From positions 2,418,001 to 2,482,000 of the forward strand of contig NZ_CP170485.1 of the NCBI RefSeq assembly GCF_052055585.1: 64,000 nucleotides of DNA, given 5' to 3'. Of the stretch, positions 19,631 through 28,554 are shown piece after piece. Made by a program: the position numbers and the translations under genes. Every line of letters starts with the position of its first letter. Position 1 is the first letter of the stretch. This DNA comes from Oceanicaulis sp052055585 (GTDB lineage Bacteria > Pseudomonadota > Alphaproteobacteria > Caulobacterales > Maricaulaceae). The notes beneath the pieces were generated by a model. That model made no database searches, was not told where the DNA came from, and was given only the letters and a program-made list of their open reading frames with translations.

Positions 19631-21226
19631 TCAGACTTCCACTGCGCCCGGCTGACCGGCCTCGATGACATACTGTTTCTGATTGCGCGGGGCGTAGCCG
19701 TCCCGGCGCGACACATCCCCGACCACACGCAGATCGACCTCAGCGCGCTCACGGCTCAGACGGATCAGGCCATAGCCCTGCTCGCGGGTATCGAAGTGCT
19801 TGATATGCGGATTGTTGGGCAGGAAGGCCGCCGTGCTCTCATAGCCGCCGCGATGGCTGGTGACAGCGGTCGTGACAAACTCGGTCGCCACAGTGGCCGA
19901 GTTCATGTCGTTATAATCCTGCTTTACATCAGTGACCCAGTAGCAATGGGTGTCGCCGCCCAGAATGATCGGGTTGGCGTTCTGCTTGCGGGCCAGCGCG
20001 TCGATCAGACGCTGACGGGCCAGCGGATAGCCGTCCCAGCCATCGGTCCAGACCATGTCTTCGCCGGTCTGACCATTGGAGAAGTTGAACGGCGAGAACA
20101 GGGTCGGCTGGACAATGAAGTTCCAGATCGCGCCCGAGCTGGCGACGCCGCCCGCCAGCCAGCGCTCCTGGCCATTGCCCAGATAGGTGCGGTTGGGGTC
20201 AACCAGCTCGTCACAGCTTGCAGGCACGATATTGCCGCCGCGATCGGTTTCGGTCGGGCAAGCCATCGGCGTGCGGAACTGGCGACCATCGGTCATGTTC
20301 ACTTCAGCCAGATCGCCGAAGACGGTCTGCCAGTAGATGCGCATGCGGCCCGAAGCGCGCTCCAGCATGGAGCGGCGACGCAGGGGCATGTTTTCCCAAT
20401 AGGCCTGATAGGCGGCCAGACGGCGGGCGCGGAAATCCTCGACGGAGACGAAGGCCTGCTCGCCGATATCGCCCGCATAATCGTTATCGACCTCATGGTC
20501 GTCCCAGGTCACAAGCCAGGGCGCGATGGCGGCGGCGGCCTGAAGGTCGGGGTCCAGACGATACAGGGCGTGCACCATGCGATAATCAGCAAGGGTGTAG
20601 GGCTCGGGCACCACATGGCGGCGCACTTGCGGGCCCCAGCTTGATTCATAAACATAGTCGCCCGTGTGGACGATCAGGTCCGGGCGCTCTTCAGCCATGT
20701 TGCGATAGGCGTGAAAGAAGCCCTGCTCGTAATGGGCGCACGAACACCAGGCGATCTTCATGGCGTCCACGCCAGAGCCATAGGCAGGCGCCGTCAGGGC
20801 GCGACCCACAGGGCTCGTCACGCCCCCGACATGAAAGCGGAAGAAGTATTCGCGACCCGCCGGCAGGCCATAGATCTCGGCATGGACCGAGTGGCCCCAA
20901 TCGGGCAGCGCCCGCTCGACGCCGGACCGAACAATGGTGGTGAAGGCCTCGTCCTCTGACAATTCCCAGGCCACATCCACGGCTTCAGGCGCCATGCCGC
21001 CATCAGGATCAAGCGGGTTCGGCGCCAGGCGCGTCCAAAGCACGAAACCGTCAGAGGTCGGCTCGCCGGACGCCACGCCCAGGCTGAACGGGTCATTGCG
21101 GAAGACCGGCGCTGCGGCTTCCGTCACCGGCATGGTGCAGCCCGCCGTCAGAGCGGCGGCCGCGCCGGAAGCGGCGGAAGTCAGGACGAAGCGGCGCGTC
21201 CAGGCGGAAGCGAAAGTGCGGACCAT
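19631..21226 (-). CDS. PhoD-type alkaline phosphatase/phosphodiesterase
   Basis: Protein of 531 residues. The N-terminus has a twin-arginine signal (WTRRFVLTSAASG) ending in a possible lipobox (LTAGC), so Tat export and perhaps lipid anchoring are expected. The PhoD N domain starts at FSLGVASGEPTSDGFVLWTR. The metallophosphatase core shows WCSCAHYEQGFF, HTGDYVYE, TWDDHEVDND and GGDTHCYW, which carry the Ca/Fe ligands of the PhoD family. GGGGA lies close before the start. The enzyme releases phosphate from phosphodiesters outside the inner membrane. The adjacent TonB receptor has a Pho box; none was convincing in the short gap before this gene. Confidence 0.93.
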   Translation of the reverse strand: MVRTFASAWTRRFVLTSAASGAAAALTAGCTMPVTEAAAPVFRNDPFSLGVASGEPTSDGFVLWTRLAPNPLDPDGGMAPEAVDVAWELSEDEAFTTIVRSGVERALPDWGHSVHAEIYGLPAGREYFFRFHVGGVTSPVGRALTAPAYGSGVDAMKIAWCSCAHYEQGFFHAYRNMAEERPDLIVHTGDYVYESSWGPQVRRHVVPEPYTLADYRMVHALYRLDPDLQAAAAIAPWLVTWDDHEVDNDYAGDIGEQAFVSVEDFRARRLAAYQAYWENMPLRRRSMLERASGRMRIYWQTVFGDLAEVNMTDGRQFRTPMACPTETDRGGNIVPASCDELVDPNRTYLGNGQERWLAGGVASSGAIWNFIVQPTLFSPFNFSNGQTGEDMVWTDGWDGYPLARQRLIDALARKQNANPIILGGDTHCYWVTDVKQDYNDMNSATVATEFVTTAVTSHRGGYESTAAFLPNNPHIKHFDTREQGYGLIRLSRERAEVDLRVVGDVSRRDGYAPRNQKQYVIEAGQPGAVEV

Positions 21227-21330
21227 GATGTTTCCCCATGCAGCAGGCGATCAGCAGTGAAGCCCTGCATAGCGCGAGGGGGTCACAGTTTTGCGACGGA
21301 CGCGGTCAGCAGGCCGCCGCTTCAGGCATA

Positions 21331-21365
21331 AAAAGAAAAGGGCGGCGGTCCGAAGACCGCCGCCC
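21331..21365 (-). terminator. Rho-independent terminator after the Oar-like receptor gene
   Basis: GGGCGGCGGTC (21340-21350), a four-base loop and GACCGCCGCCC (21355-21365). On the minus strand it is followed by TTTTCTTTTTATG. It lies 30 bases past the receptor stop codon. Confidence 0.88.
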
Positions 21366-21395
21366 CAATCATTTCGATCGTATCCGAGGTGAGTC

Positions 21396-24300
21396 TTAGA
21401 ACTCGTAACGGATGCCGATGCGAGCTTTCCAGACCGAAGCCGAAGACGACGGACGGTCGGTGCTGCCGTTGTTGCCGTTGAAACGGTTGAAACGGTACAC
21501 GCAATCGCCGGCGGTCAGGCAGGTGGTGCGCGGAGCGTCGCCGGTCAGGGCGGCGGCGGCGTCAACACCGTTCAGAGCCACATCGGCGGCGCTGACGAGG
21601 TCAGCAGACACGATGGCGGCCTGGCCGTTGCTGATGCCGGAAGAGTAGGTGCCCCACTCGTCGTTGATCAGGTTCATGACGTTCTCGACGTCAAAGACCA
21701 GCTTCAGACGGTTGTCGCCAACCCAGCGATCGGCGCCCGGAATGCCCGGCAGATCTTGCTGGAAGCGGAAGTCCCAACGCTGGTTCCAGCGAGAAGACAG
21801 ACCGTGCACGTCAGCGATCTCACCGCGAGACATACCGTGAGCGTCGACCAGCTCGTTAAAGCCGTTCAGGTCGAAGCCCGATGCGTAGACGACGCGAGCG
21901 TCGTTGGCGGTCGGGATGTACAGCGGGGAGTTGTCGTACGGGCTTTCACCGTTGCCAGCGCGGCCGAACAGGGCGTTCGAGGAGCTGATGTCAAAGGTGT
22001 AGGTGTACGGCGAACCCGAGGTGATTTGACCGAACAGGTCCACGCGGGTGGTCAGGTCACGGTAGAAATCACGCTCATAGCTGAAGGCCAGTTTGAAGGC
22101 GTGCTCGACCTGATAGATCGAGGTGCGGGCTTCCGGATAGTTCCGGTCCACAGCCAGCTGACCGCGCCAGGACGAGATGCCGCGCGAGGAGGAACCCTCG
22201 GTGAGCATTTCGACATCCTGGTGAGCGTAGGATGCGAAGAAGCCAAAGCCGTTGTCGAAGTCGTTTTGCAGCGACAGGGTGTAGACGAGGCTTTCACCGC
22301 CAGAGCCGTTGGTCAGGATGGTGCGGTTGGTCGCGCCCAGGTCCTGAAGGTCGGCGTAGATCGGGCGGCCATCCGGAGCAACACCGGTCTGGGCGTAGGG
22401 CTGCTCAATGGTTTGAGCGGCTTGACGCCACAGGAAGGTGTCTTGGCCTTCGGTGTACAGCACCTGAGCAGAGAACAGGTAGCCGCTGCCGAGGTTGAAG
22501 CCGCCGAAGTCGAGATCGAATTCCTGGTCAACGCGCAGAGACGCTTTCAGGTCGTTCGGGATCTCGAAGTTCGGGTCGATGGCGTCGATGGCTTGCGGGG
22601 TGCCGTTGGCGACCTGGTCCAGCAGGGCTTGCGGGATCGAGTTGCCGGTCACGCCGGTGAAGGTGCCGGACACGGACACGACCGGAGCCTGATACGCGTT
22701 GGAGGTCCAAACGGCCGGATCACCGCCCGAGAAGAGGCCCACGCCACCGGTGATGGTGGTGCGTTCAAACGGCTCGTAGCGGAAGCCGACGCGCGGCATC
22801 AGGATGTCAAGGCCGTCGATGGTGGAGGTGTTCGCAAAGCCGACAGACTGCTCGAAGGTCGGGTCCAGAGTCGGGGTGTCGCCCGTGGACAGGTTTTCGT
22901 AGCGAACGCCAGCGTTGAACTCGAGGTTGTCCAGAGCTTGCCAGGTGGCTTGAGCGAACGCGGTGTAGCGATCGTAGCCCCAGGCAGCAGCGGCGTCAGC
23001 AGCCGTGTTCGAGGTCGCGTTGATGTACTGGACCTGAGCCGTCTGGTTCAGGATGTCATCCACGTCGTTGAACACGAAGTTGCCGCGCGAACGCTCGACG
23101 AACACGTTGAACACGTCCAGTTGCTCGTATTCACCGCCAACGGTGAAGACGAAGTCGTTCCACACGTAGTCAGCTTGACCGAACAGGGTCAGACGCTCGT
23201 CAGAGTATTCGTTGGCGTGACGGTAACGGTCACAGCCGCCGGTGAAGGTTTGCTCGGACGCGTTGGTCAGCAGACCGTCCAGCGCGGTGCCGGCGACGTC
23301 AGCGGCGCTGAGGCGGAATTCCAGCTGGCCGACGCCTTCAGCGGCGCGGCAGTTCTGGCCACGCACGAAGTCGATGTGGCTGGCGCGCAGGGTGGTGGAC
23401 AGGTTCTCGTTCCAGTTGGAGAACAGTTCACCAGACCAGGATTCCAGGGTGGTCGGCGTGTCGTACCAAGCGGATTCGAAGTTGCGCGAACCGATGTTGG
23501 AGATGCCGGCGTCTTCGGTCTTCTGGTAGGAAACGCGCAGACGGTGATCATCGTTGATGTTCCAGTCAACGCGAGCGAAGTAACGCTCGGTTTCGGACGG
23601 AACAGCAGCTTGGGTCGGACGACCCAGCATGTCGATGCCGTAGGTGTTCTGAACCATGGTGTTCAGTGCGTCGAAGAACTGCGGATTGATGCCCGAGTTG
23701 CTGTCGGACGACGTGAAGTCGATGGCCGAAGCGGTTTCGAATTTGTCGTAGGACAGCGAGAAGAACAGCACGTCTTCGATGATCGGGCCGCGCAGGGTCA
23801 CGCCGTATTCTTTTTCGTCGAATTCACCCGGGGAGTAGGTGCGCTCGCCGCCGAAGGATTCTTCGCCGTAATAGTCCTGGTCGCGATAGTAATAGAACGC
23901 GGAACCATCGAACTCGTTGGTGCCGGCTTTGGTGGTGGCGGTAACGCCGCCGCCGGTGAAGCCGCCGGTGATCACGGAGTAATCAGAAGCAACCAGCGAC
24001 ACGGACTCGAGGATGTCGATGTTGATCGGCGAACGGGCGGTGGCAAAGGTGTTGGTGCCAAGGCCGAACGCGTCTTGCTGACGGGCGCCGTCGATGGTCA
24101 CGCCGTTGTAGCGCGGGTTCACGCCAGCGACGGACAGGTTGTTCGGGCCGTTGGAGATCGCGAGCGGGTCACGCGCCAGGGTGGCGATGACGTCACGGCT
24201 CAGCGACGGCTGGTTGGAGATGTCGCGCGCGGTGTAGTTGGAGCCCACGCCGTTGTTCAGGTCATTGGTGTTGATGGCCTGGCCGGTGACGACGATGACG

Positions 24301-24656
24301 TCGGCAGCTTGCGGGTTCAGCGTCAGGCGCAGCGGAGCTTGCGGACCCGGGCGCAGGTTCAGGTCTTCAATGGCCTGACCGTCAAAGCCGGCAGCAGCGA
24401 TGGTGATGGTGTACGGGCCGCCAACGCGCAGACCGGAAGCGAAGAACGCGCCGCTGTCGTTGGTGGTCGCAGTGCTGACCGTGCCAGACGGGGTGTGGAT
24501 GATGGAGATGCGAGCGCCAGAGATCGCATTGCCAGAGGCATCGACGATGGAGCCGCGCAGTTGGGAAGACGTCTCTTGAGCGTAAACCGCAGTCGGAGCG
24601 GCGGCCAGCAGGGCGGCGGCAGCCGCACCGTAGGCCCAGGGATTAAACTTCGACAT
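21396..24656 (-). CDS. Oar-like TonB-dependent outer membrane receptor
   Basis: Protein of 1086 residues. A signal peptide (AALLAAAPTAVYA, cleavage about residue 26) is followed by a carboxypeptidase-regulatory-like domain (LRGSIVDASGNAISGARI), then the plug and a large beta-barrel ending in RIGIRYEF with the terminal aromatic expected of barrel proteins. Such Oar-type receptors import unknown ligands with energy from TonB. The start at 24656 follows GAAAGAGA; a longer frame to 24746 would run through the promoter. A near-perfect PhoB box lies about 73 bp upstream and phoD is directly downstream, so a phosphate-starvation role is likely (inference). Confidence 0.93.
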   Translation of the reverse strand: MSKFNPWAYGAAAAALLAAAPTAVYAQETSSQLRGSIVDASGNAISGARISIIHTPSGTVSTATTNDSGAFFASGLRVGGPYTITIAAAGFDGQAIEDLNLRPGPQAPLRLTLNPQAADVIVVTGQAINTNDLNNGVGSNYTARDISNQPSLSRDVIATLARDPLAISNGPNNLSVAGVNPRYNGVTIDGARQQDAFGLGTNTFATARSPINIDILESVSLVASDYSVITGGFTGGGVTATTKAGTNEFDGSAFYYYRDQDYYGEESFGGERTYSPGEFDEKEYGVTLRGPIIEDVLFFSLSYDKFETASAIDFTSSDSNSGINPQFFDALNTMVQNTYGIDMLGRPTQAAVPSETERYFARVDWNINDDHRLRVSYQKTEDAGISNIGSRNFESAWYDTPTTLESWSGELFSNWNENLSTTLRASHIDFVRGQNCRAAEGVGQLEFRLSAADVAGTALDGLLTNASEQTFTGGCDRYRHANEYSDERLTLFGQADYVWNDFVFTVGGEYEQLDVFNVFVERSRGNFVFNDVDDILNQTAQVQYINATSNTAADAAAAWGYDRYTAFAQATWQALDNLEFNAGVRYENLSTGDTPTLDPTFEQSVGFANTSTIDGLDILMPRVGFRYEPFERTTITGGVGLFSGGDPAVWTSNAYQAPVVSVSGTFTGVTGNSIPQALLDQVANGTPQAIDAIDPNFEIPNDLKASLRVDQEFDLDFGGFNLGSGYLFSAQVLYTEGQDTFLWRQAAQTIEQPYAQTGVAPDGRPIYADLQDLGATNRTILTNGSGGESLVYTLSLQNDFDNGFGFFASYAHQDVEMLTEGSSSRGISSWRGQLAVDRNYPEARTSIYQVEHAFKLAFSYERDFYRDLTTRVDLFGQITSGSPYTYTFDISSSNALFGRAGNGESPYDNSPLYIPTANDARVVYASGFDLNGFNELVDAHGMSRGEIADVHGLSSRWNQRWDFRFQQDLPGIPGADRWVGDNRLKLVFDVENVMNLINDEWGTYSSGISNGQAAIVSADLVSAADVALNGVDAAAALTGDAPRTTCLTAGDCVYRFNRFNGNNGSTDRPSSSASVWKARIGIRYEF

Positions 24657-24728
24657 GTTTCTCTTTCGACCTTTACCGACGGGACACCCCCTGCGCCCCG
24701 CTTGGACTGCGGGCGATAACGGCCATAC

Positions 24729-24746
24729 GTGACACTTCCGTGACAC
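24729..24746 (-). promoter_or_regulatory. Pho box upstream of the Oar-like receptor gene
   Basis: On the minus strand GTGTCAC, spacer GGAA, GTGTCAC: two identical seven-base units at an 11-base period, each matching six of seven positions of the PhoB half-site CTGTCAC. About ten bases downstream is GTTATC as a possible -10, and the start codon is about 73 bases away. The position and spacing are those of a PhoB-activated promoter. Confidence 0.65.
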
Positions 24747-25001
24747 TAAATTCTCGGTTTCTTGTCCATTGCGACAGAAGTTGCTTCAAATCATTCGGGG
24801 ACGGATCAGGAAATTTCTAACAACCCATTGAAATTACTAAATGTCGCACCGGTTAAGGCGGAAAAAACCATCCTTAAGAATGTCTCTAACAAAATGGGCC
24901 TTTGTGCACGCGCGAAGCGGAGCGTGCCTTGAATGCCACACCCCCCTCACCACCCCTCCTTGCTCTTTGACAACACCGCTCGCTCACCGCATGTAGCGGA
25001 C
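24747..25001. other. Intergenic region between the TonB receptor and GT39 genes
   Basis: AT-richer stretch of about 250 bp between divergent genes, holding runs such as AAATTTCTAACAACCC and AAATTACTAAATG. It must contain the promoter of the glycosyltransferase gene and the upstream part of the receptor promoter. I see no gene, terminator or strong repeat. Confidence 0.4.
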
Positions 25002-26552
25002 ATGGAAAAGATATACGCCCAGCCTGCCGCTCATCGGCCCCTGTTCATCCTGACCGCGGCGATTCTCGCCGGTCTGCTTCTCATGCGGGTGATGGCGCTG
25101 CTGGCGGATCCCAACAGCCTCTACGCGGACGAGACCCAGTACTGGCTATGGTCGCGGGAGTTGGACTGGGGCTATTTCTCCAAGCCGCCCATGATCGCCT
25201 GGATCATCGCGGCGACCACTTCCATCTTTGGCGATGCGGACTGGGCGGTCCGTCTGGCCGCTCCCTTCCTTCATACGCTGACCGCCATCATGCTCGGACT
25301 GAGTGCGGCGCGCCTGTTTGATGCGCGCACCGGCGCCCTTACAGCTTTGGGCTGGGCGGTGATGCCGGCGATCTGGCTGTCCTCAACCATCATCTCGACC
25401 GATGCCGTTCTGATGGCGGGCTTCAGCACGGCGCTTTACGCGCTGGTGCGCCTGCGCGAAGGCCCGGACTGGCGCTTCACCCTGCTGCTGGGCGCGGCGA
25501 CGGGCTATGCTTTCCTGTCCAAATATGCCGCGATCTACCTTCTGATCGGACTGGGGATCAGCGTGGTCCTGGACGCCCCCTCCCGGCGCGCCCTCCTTTC
25601 CTTGCAAGGTGCAGCGGCGCTGGCGCTCTTCGCCCTCATCATTTCAGGCAATGTGATCTGGAACGCCCAGCACGAATTCGCGACGGTCTCTCATACCGCC
25701 GCCAACGCCAACTGGGGCGGCTCCCTGTTCCACCCCGAAGAATTGCTCGACTTTCTGACGGGGCAGCTGGGCGTCTTTGGTCCGGCGTTCTTCATCATCC
25801 TGATCTGGGCCCTGGTCGCGGCCTGCCGTGATATCTCGCTGGACTGGAACGCCGCGCGGCCCCGGCTGATGCTGGCAGGCTTTTGCGTGCCGGTCCTGTT
25901 GATCGTCAGCGCGCAGGCCTTCATCAGCCGCGCACACGCCAACTGGGCGGCCAGCGCCTATGTGACCGGCATCATCCTGGTGACGGCGTTCCTGATGCAG
26001 GGGCCCAACTGGCGTCGCTGGGTGCTCTATGGCTCGCTGGGCCTTCATACAGTCGCCGGCCTGGCGATGATGGCGTTCGCCGCCTCGACGCCGCTGTCCG
26101 ACGCTGCAGGTCTCGCCAATGCGTTCAAGCGCGTGCGCGGATGGCCGGAAACGATCGAGGCCGTGGAGACAGTCTCCCGGGAGCAAGGCGTCAGCACGCT
26201 GGTCTATGACAACCGCAACGACATGCACCAGTTCCAACGCTATGGCGCAGACTTTGACGGTCAGGTCTTCATGTGGGTGCGCGCCGAACACGCCCAGAAT
26301 TTCGCCGAACAGACCTGGCCTCTGCCGGACGGTTTTTCAGCGCCGGTCCTCATCATCTCCGAACGGCCCGAAGAAGAACCGCTTCTGGATTGGGATTTTG
26401 ATCAGTTCGAACAGGTCGAGGAAATTTCGATCCCGCTCGGCGGCGACCGCTATCGCACCTACAGGATCTTCCGCGCCAGCGGCTATCAGAGGCTGGAACG
26501 CGACGCGGCGTATGAGACCCGCGTCGCGGAAATGCGCGCTGACGCGCCCTAG
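25002..26552 (+). CDS. GT39/ArnT-like membrane glycosyltransferase
   Basis: Polytopic protein of 516 residues with about 10-12 hydrophobic segments. The first periplasmic loop has YADETQYWLWSRELDWGYF, in which the Asp-Glu pair is the catalytic site of the PMT/ArnT fold that uses polyprenyl-phosphate sugars. After about residue 400 there is a soluble tail of about 115 residues. Such enzymes add sugars to lipid A, proteins or cell-envelope polymers on the periplasmic side. ATG 25002 places a short polar stretch before the first helix; an upstream ATG at 24933 (GGAG ten bases before) is possible. Acceptor unknown. Confidence 0.87.
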   Translation: MEKIYAQPAAHRPLFILTAAILAGLLLMRVMALLADPNSLYADETQYWLWSRELDWGYFSKPPMIAWIIAATTSIFGDADWAVRLAAPFLHTLTAIMLGLSAARLFDARTGALTALGWAVMPAIWLSSTIISTDAVLMAGFSTALYALVRLREGPDWRFTLLLGAATGYAFLSKYAAIYLLIGLGISVVLDAPSRRALLSLQGAAALALFALIISGNVIWNAQHEFATVSHTAANANWGGSLFHPEELLDFLTGQLGVFGPAFFIILIWALVAACRDISLDWNAARPRLMLAGFCVPVLLIVSAQAFISRAHANWAASAYVTGIILVTAFLMQGPNWRRWVLYGSLGLHTVAGLAMMAFAASTPLSDAAGLANAFKRVRGWPETIEAVETVSREQGVSTLVYDNRNDMHQFQRYGADFDGQVFMWVRAEHAQNFAEQTWPLPDGFSAPVLIISERPEEEPLLDWDFDQFEQVEEISIPLGGDRYRTYRIFRASGYQRLERDAAYETRVAEMRADAP

Positions 26553-26642
26553 GCAGCTCTGCACAAGAAGCCGCCTACCCGTGCGAAAACCGTCTTGAAG
26601 CAACTCGGGGGTCTAAGTGAGACGCCCGGATTGCGTCCCGGC

Positions 26643-26855
26643 TCAGGATCCGGCCTCGGCCAGGGTATGAGCGACAATAGCATTGGCATGGCCATGCCCC
26701 ATGCCATGCTGCTCTTTCAGCAAGGTTACGAGTTCCATGTGCTTGGCCGGCATCGCCGCGCGAACCAAGCCCTTCCACTCAGAAATCGGGCGGCCATACT
26801 TCTTCTCGATGGAAGGAAAGTAGGATGCGGGGCCTTTGATCTTGTCATCGCTCAT
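26643..26855 (-). CDS. DUF4287 domain protein
   Basis: Small soluble protein of 70 residues. The sequence GPASYFPSIEKKYGRPISEW and the later HGMGHGHANAIVAHTL are the signature of DUF4287, a family of unknown function. It lies between the GT39 gene (convergent) and msrA (same strand, upstream), separated from msrA by only about 43 bp, so it may share the msrA transcript. No catalytic residue set is obvious apart from the His/Gly-rich loop. Confidence 0.85.
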   Translation of the reverse strand: MSDDKIKGPASYFPSIEKKYGRPISEWKGLVRAAMPAKHMELVTLLKEQHGMGHGHANAIVAHTLAEAGS

Positions 26856-26898
26856 GGGCGAAACAGTCCCGACATCACACGCTCATGTCAATGCGCTT

Positions 26899-27540
26899 TT
26901 AGCCCTCTTCGATCCCGTTCCAGATCTGGCGCAGGCGCGCATCCCGGCGGCAGCCGAAGCGATAGCGCGTATACCGGGCCGGATGGGTCTCATGATAATC
27001 CTGATGCTCGATGCCCGCAGGCCAGAAGGTCGTCAGGTCGCGCACCTGGACGATGATCGGGCGCTCGAACAGGGCCTGCACGCTCTCACGAGACGCTTCC
27101 GCCGCCGCGTGCTGCTCGGCGCTCACCGGGAAGATGCCCGGCGCATAGCCTGAGCCGCGGTCACAGAACTGCCCGCCCTCATCAAACGGATCCACATTGC
27201 GCCAATAGTGATGCAGCAGCTCATCATAGCTGATCACGGACGGGTCATAGATGATCCGCGCCGCCTCGTTATGTCCGGTCCGCCCCCGCGCAACATCGTA
27301 ATAGTCAGGATTGTCCTCGCGCCCGCCGGTAAAGCCGGACACGACCTCGACCACGCCGTCGAGCTTTTCAAAGTCAGCTTCCGTGCACCAGAAACAGCCC
27401 GACGCAAATACGGTATGCGCCAGCCCGTCCGGCAGGTCAGCGCCATCAGATCGGGCGGGATGGACATAGGTGTCATCCTGCGCCAACGCGACGCCGGAAA
27501 GGGACAAAGCCGCAAAGGCGGCGGCGAGGACAGCTTTCAT
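26899..27540 (-). CDS. msrA: Exported peptide-methionine (S)-S-oxide reductase
   Basis: Protein of 213 residues. A cleavable signal peptide (VLAAAFAALSLSGVALA, cut about residue 20) precedes the MsrA domain. The catalytic Cys is in ASGCFWCTEADFEKLDGV; HNEAARIIYDP, YWRNVDPFDEGGQFCDRGS and YHETHP are the other family blocks. It repairs methionine-S-sulfoxide, here in the periplasm, which is less common than the cytoplasmic form. GGAGG five bases before ATG 27540 sets the start. A partner MsrB is not in the window. Confidence 0.94.
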   Translation of the reverse strand: MKAVLAAAFAALSLSGVALAQDDTYVHPARSDGADLPDGLAHTVFASGCFWCTEADFEKLDGVVEVVSGFTGGREDNPDYYDVARGRTGHNEAARIIYDPSVISYDELLHHYWRNVDPFDEGGQFCDRGSGYAPGIFPVSAEQHAAAEASRESVQALFERPIIVQVRDLTTFWPAGIEHQDYHETHPARYTRYRFGCRRDARLRQIWNGIEEG

Positions 27541-27609
27541 GACGGCCTCCATCAGGGATCACCCCTATACAGTTGGGGCAAAGCCGCTCAAGACCAAGTC
27601 ACGAAGCTG

Positions 27610-28554
27610 TCAGCCTCCGATCGGCTCGAACTCCGCAACGCCCAGACCCAGGCAAAGATTCTGCAAGGCCTGCACGGCCGCGCCTTTGAGAAGATTGTCG
27701 AGCGCGCACACCATGACGCCGCGTCGCCCGTCTTCACTCAGCGCGAAGCCGCCTAGCACGGCGCCAGGATTATTCGCCCCTTCAATCACTTCCGGGGCTT
27801 CGTCCTGAATGCGGATCAGCGGCTCATCGCCATAGGCCGTGTCATAGGCGGCGCGGAACGCCGCCGCGCTTACAGGCGCGGAGAACTCCATCTGCACCGT
27901 CATGACAATGCCGCGGAAGAATTCCGCAACATGCGGGCTGAAGCGCACCTCATGGCCCAAATGACGGCTCATCTCACGCTCATGGATATGGCCCATCAAC
28001 GCATAGGGCATGAGATTGTCCTTGAGCGCATCCACATCATTGCGCCGGTTGGGCGTGGTGCCCGCGCCGGAATAACCGGACACGCCAAACAAATGGGCCG
28101 GGCCGCTCAGGGCGTCCCGCATGGGCGCAACCGCGAGCTGACCGGCTGTCGCATAACATCCCGGGTTGGAGATCCGGCTCGCGCCCCGGATCGCATCACG
28201 GCCATAGAGCTCCGGCAAGCCATAGGCCCAGCTGCCGTCAAAGCGATAGTCCGCCGACAGGTCCACAATGACCGTGTCCGGTTTGGCCGCCTCGATCGCG
28301 GCTACATAGGGCGCGGCCTGACCATTGGGCATGGCGAGAATGACGCCGTCGCACTGGCGCTGCGCTACCGCCTCGGGCCCCAAAGCCTCGAACAGCAGGC
28401 CTACAGGGCCTTCCGGCGCCATGTCGGTCACAGGCTGGCCATCCATGGCGCGCGACACCGCCAGCGCAAGCGTGAGGTCCTCACGCTCGGCCAACAGGCG
28501 GATCAGCTCGCGTCCCGTATGCCCCCGCGCCCCGACAAGTCCGATCGTCTTCAT
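27610..28554 (-). CDS. argC: N-acetyl-gamma-glutamyl-phosphate reductase
   Basis: NADPH-dependent enzyme of arginine synthesis, 314 residues, the short ArgC type. Cofactor motif VGARGHTGREL at the N-terminus, catalytic Cys in ISNPGCYATAG and His in GHIHEREM. It reduces acetylglutamyl phosphate made by the upstream kinase. Its ATG overlaps the TGA of the argB fusion gene in ATGA, so the three arginine genes here form one translationally coupled unit. Confidence 0.96.
   Translation of the reverse strand: MKTIGLVGARGHTGRELIRLLAEREDLTLALAVSRAMDGQPVTDMAPEGPVGLLFEALGPEAVAQRQCDGVILAMPNGQAAPYVAAIEAAKPDTVIVDLSADYRFDGSWAYGLPELYGRDAIRGASRISNPGCYATAGQLAVAPMRDALSGPAHLFGVSGYSGAGTTPNRRNDVDALKDNLMPYALMGHIHEREMSRHLGHEVRFSPHVAEFFRGIVMTVQMEFSAPVSAAAFRAAYDTAYGDEPLIRIQDEAPEVIEGANNPGAVLGGFALSEDGRRGVMVCALDNLLKGAAVQALQNLCLGLGVAEFEPIGG

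Noticed and set aside
21227..21330. Pho box in front of phoD
   Set aside because: A CTGTGAC-like sequence is present but the second half-site does not match at the 11-base period.
21756..24719. A 987-codon open frame on the plus strand opposite the Oar-like receptor gene
   Set aside because: It mirrors the receptor codons; high GC at third positions keeps the antisense frame open. The minus-strand protein has signal peptide, plug and barrel motifs, the antisense one has none.
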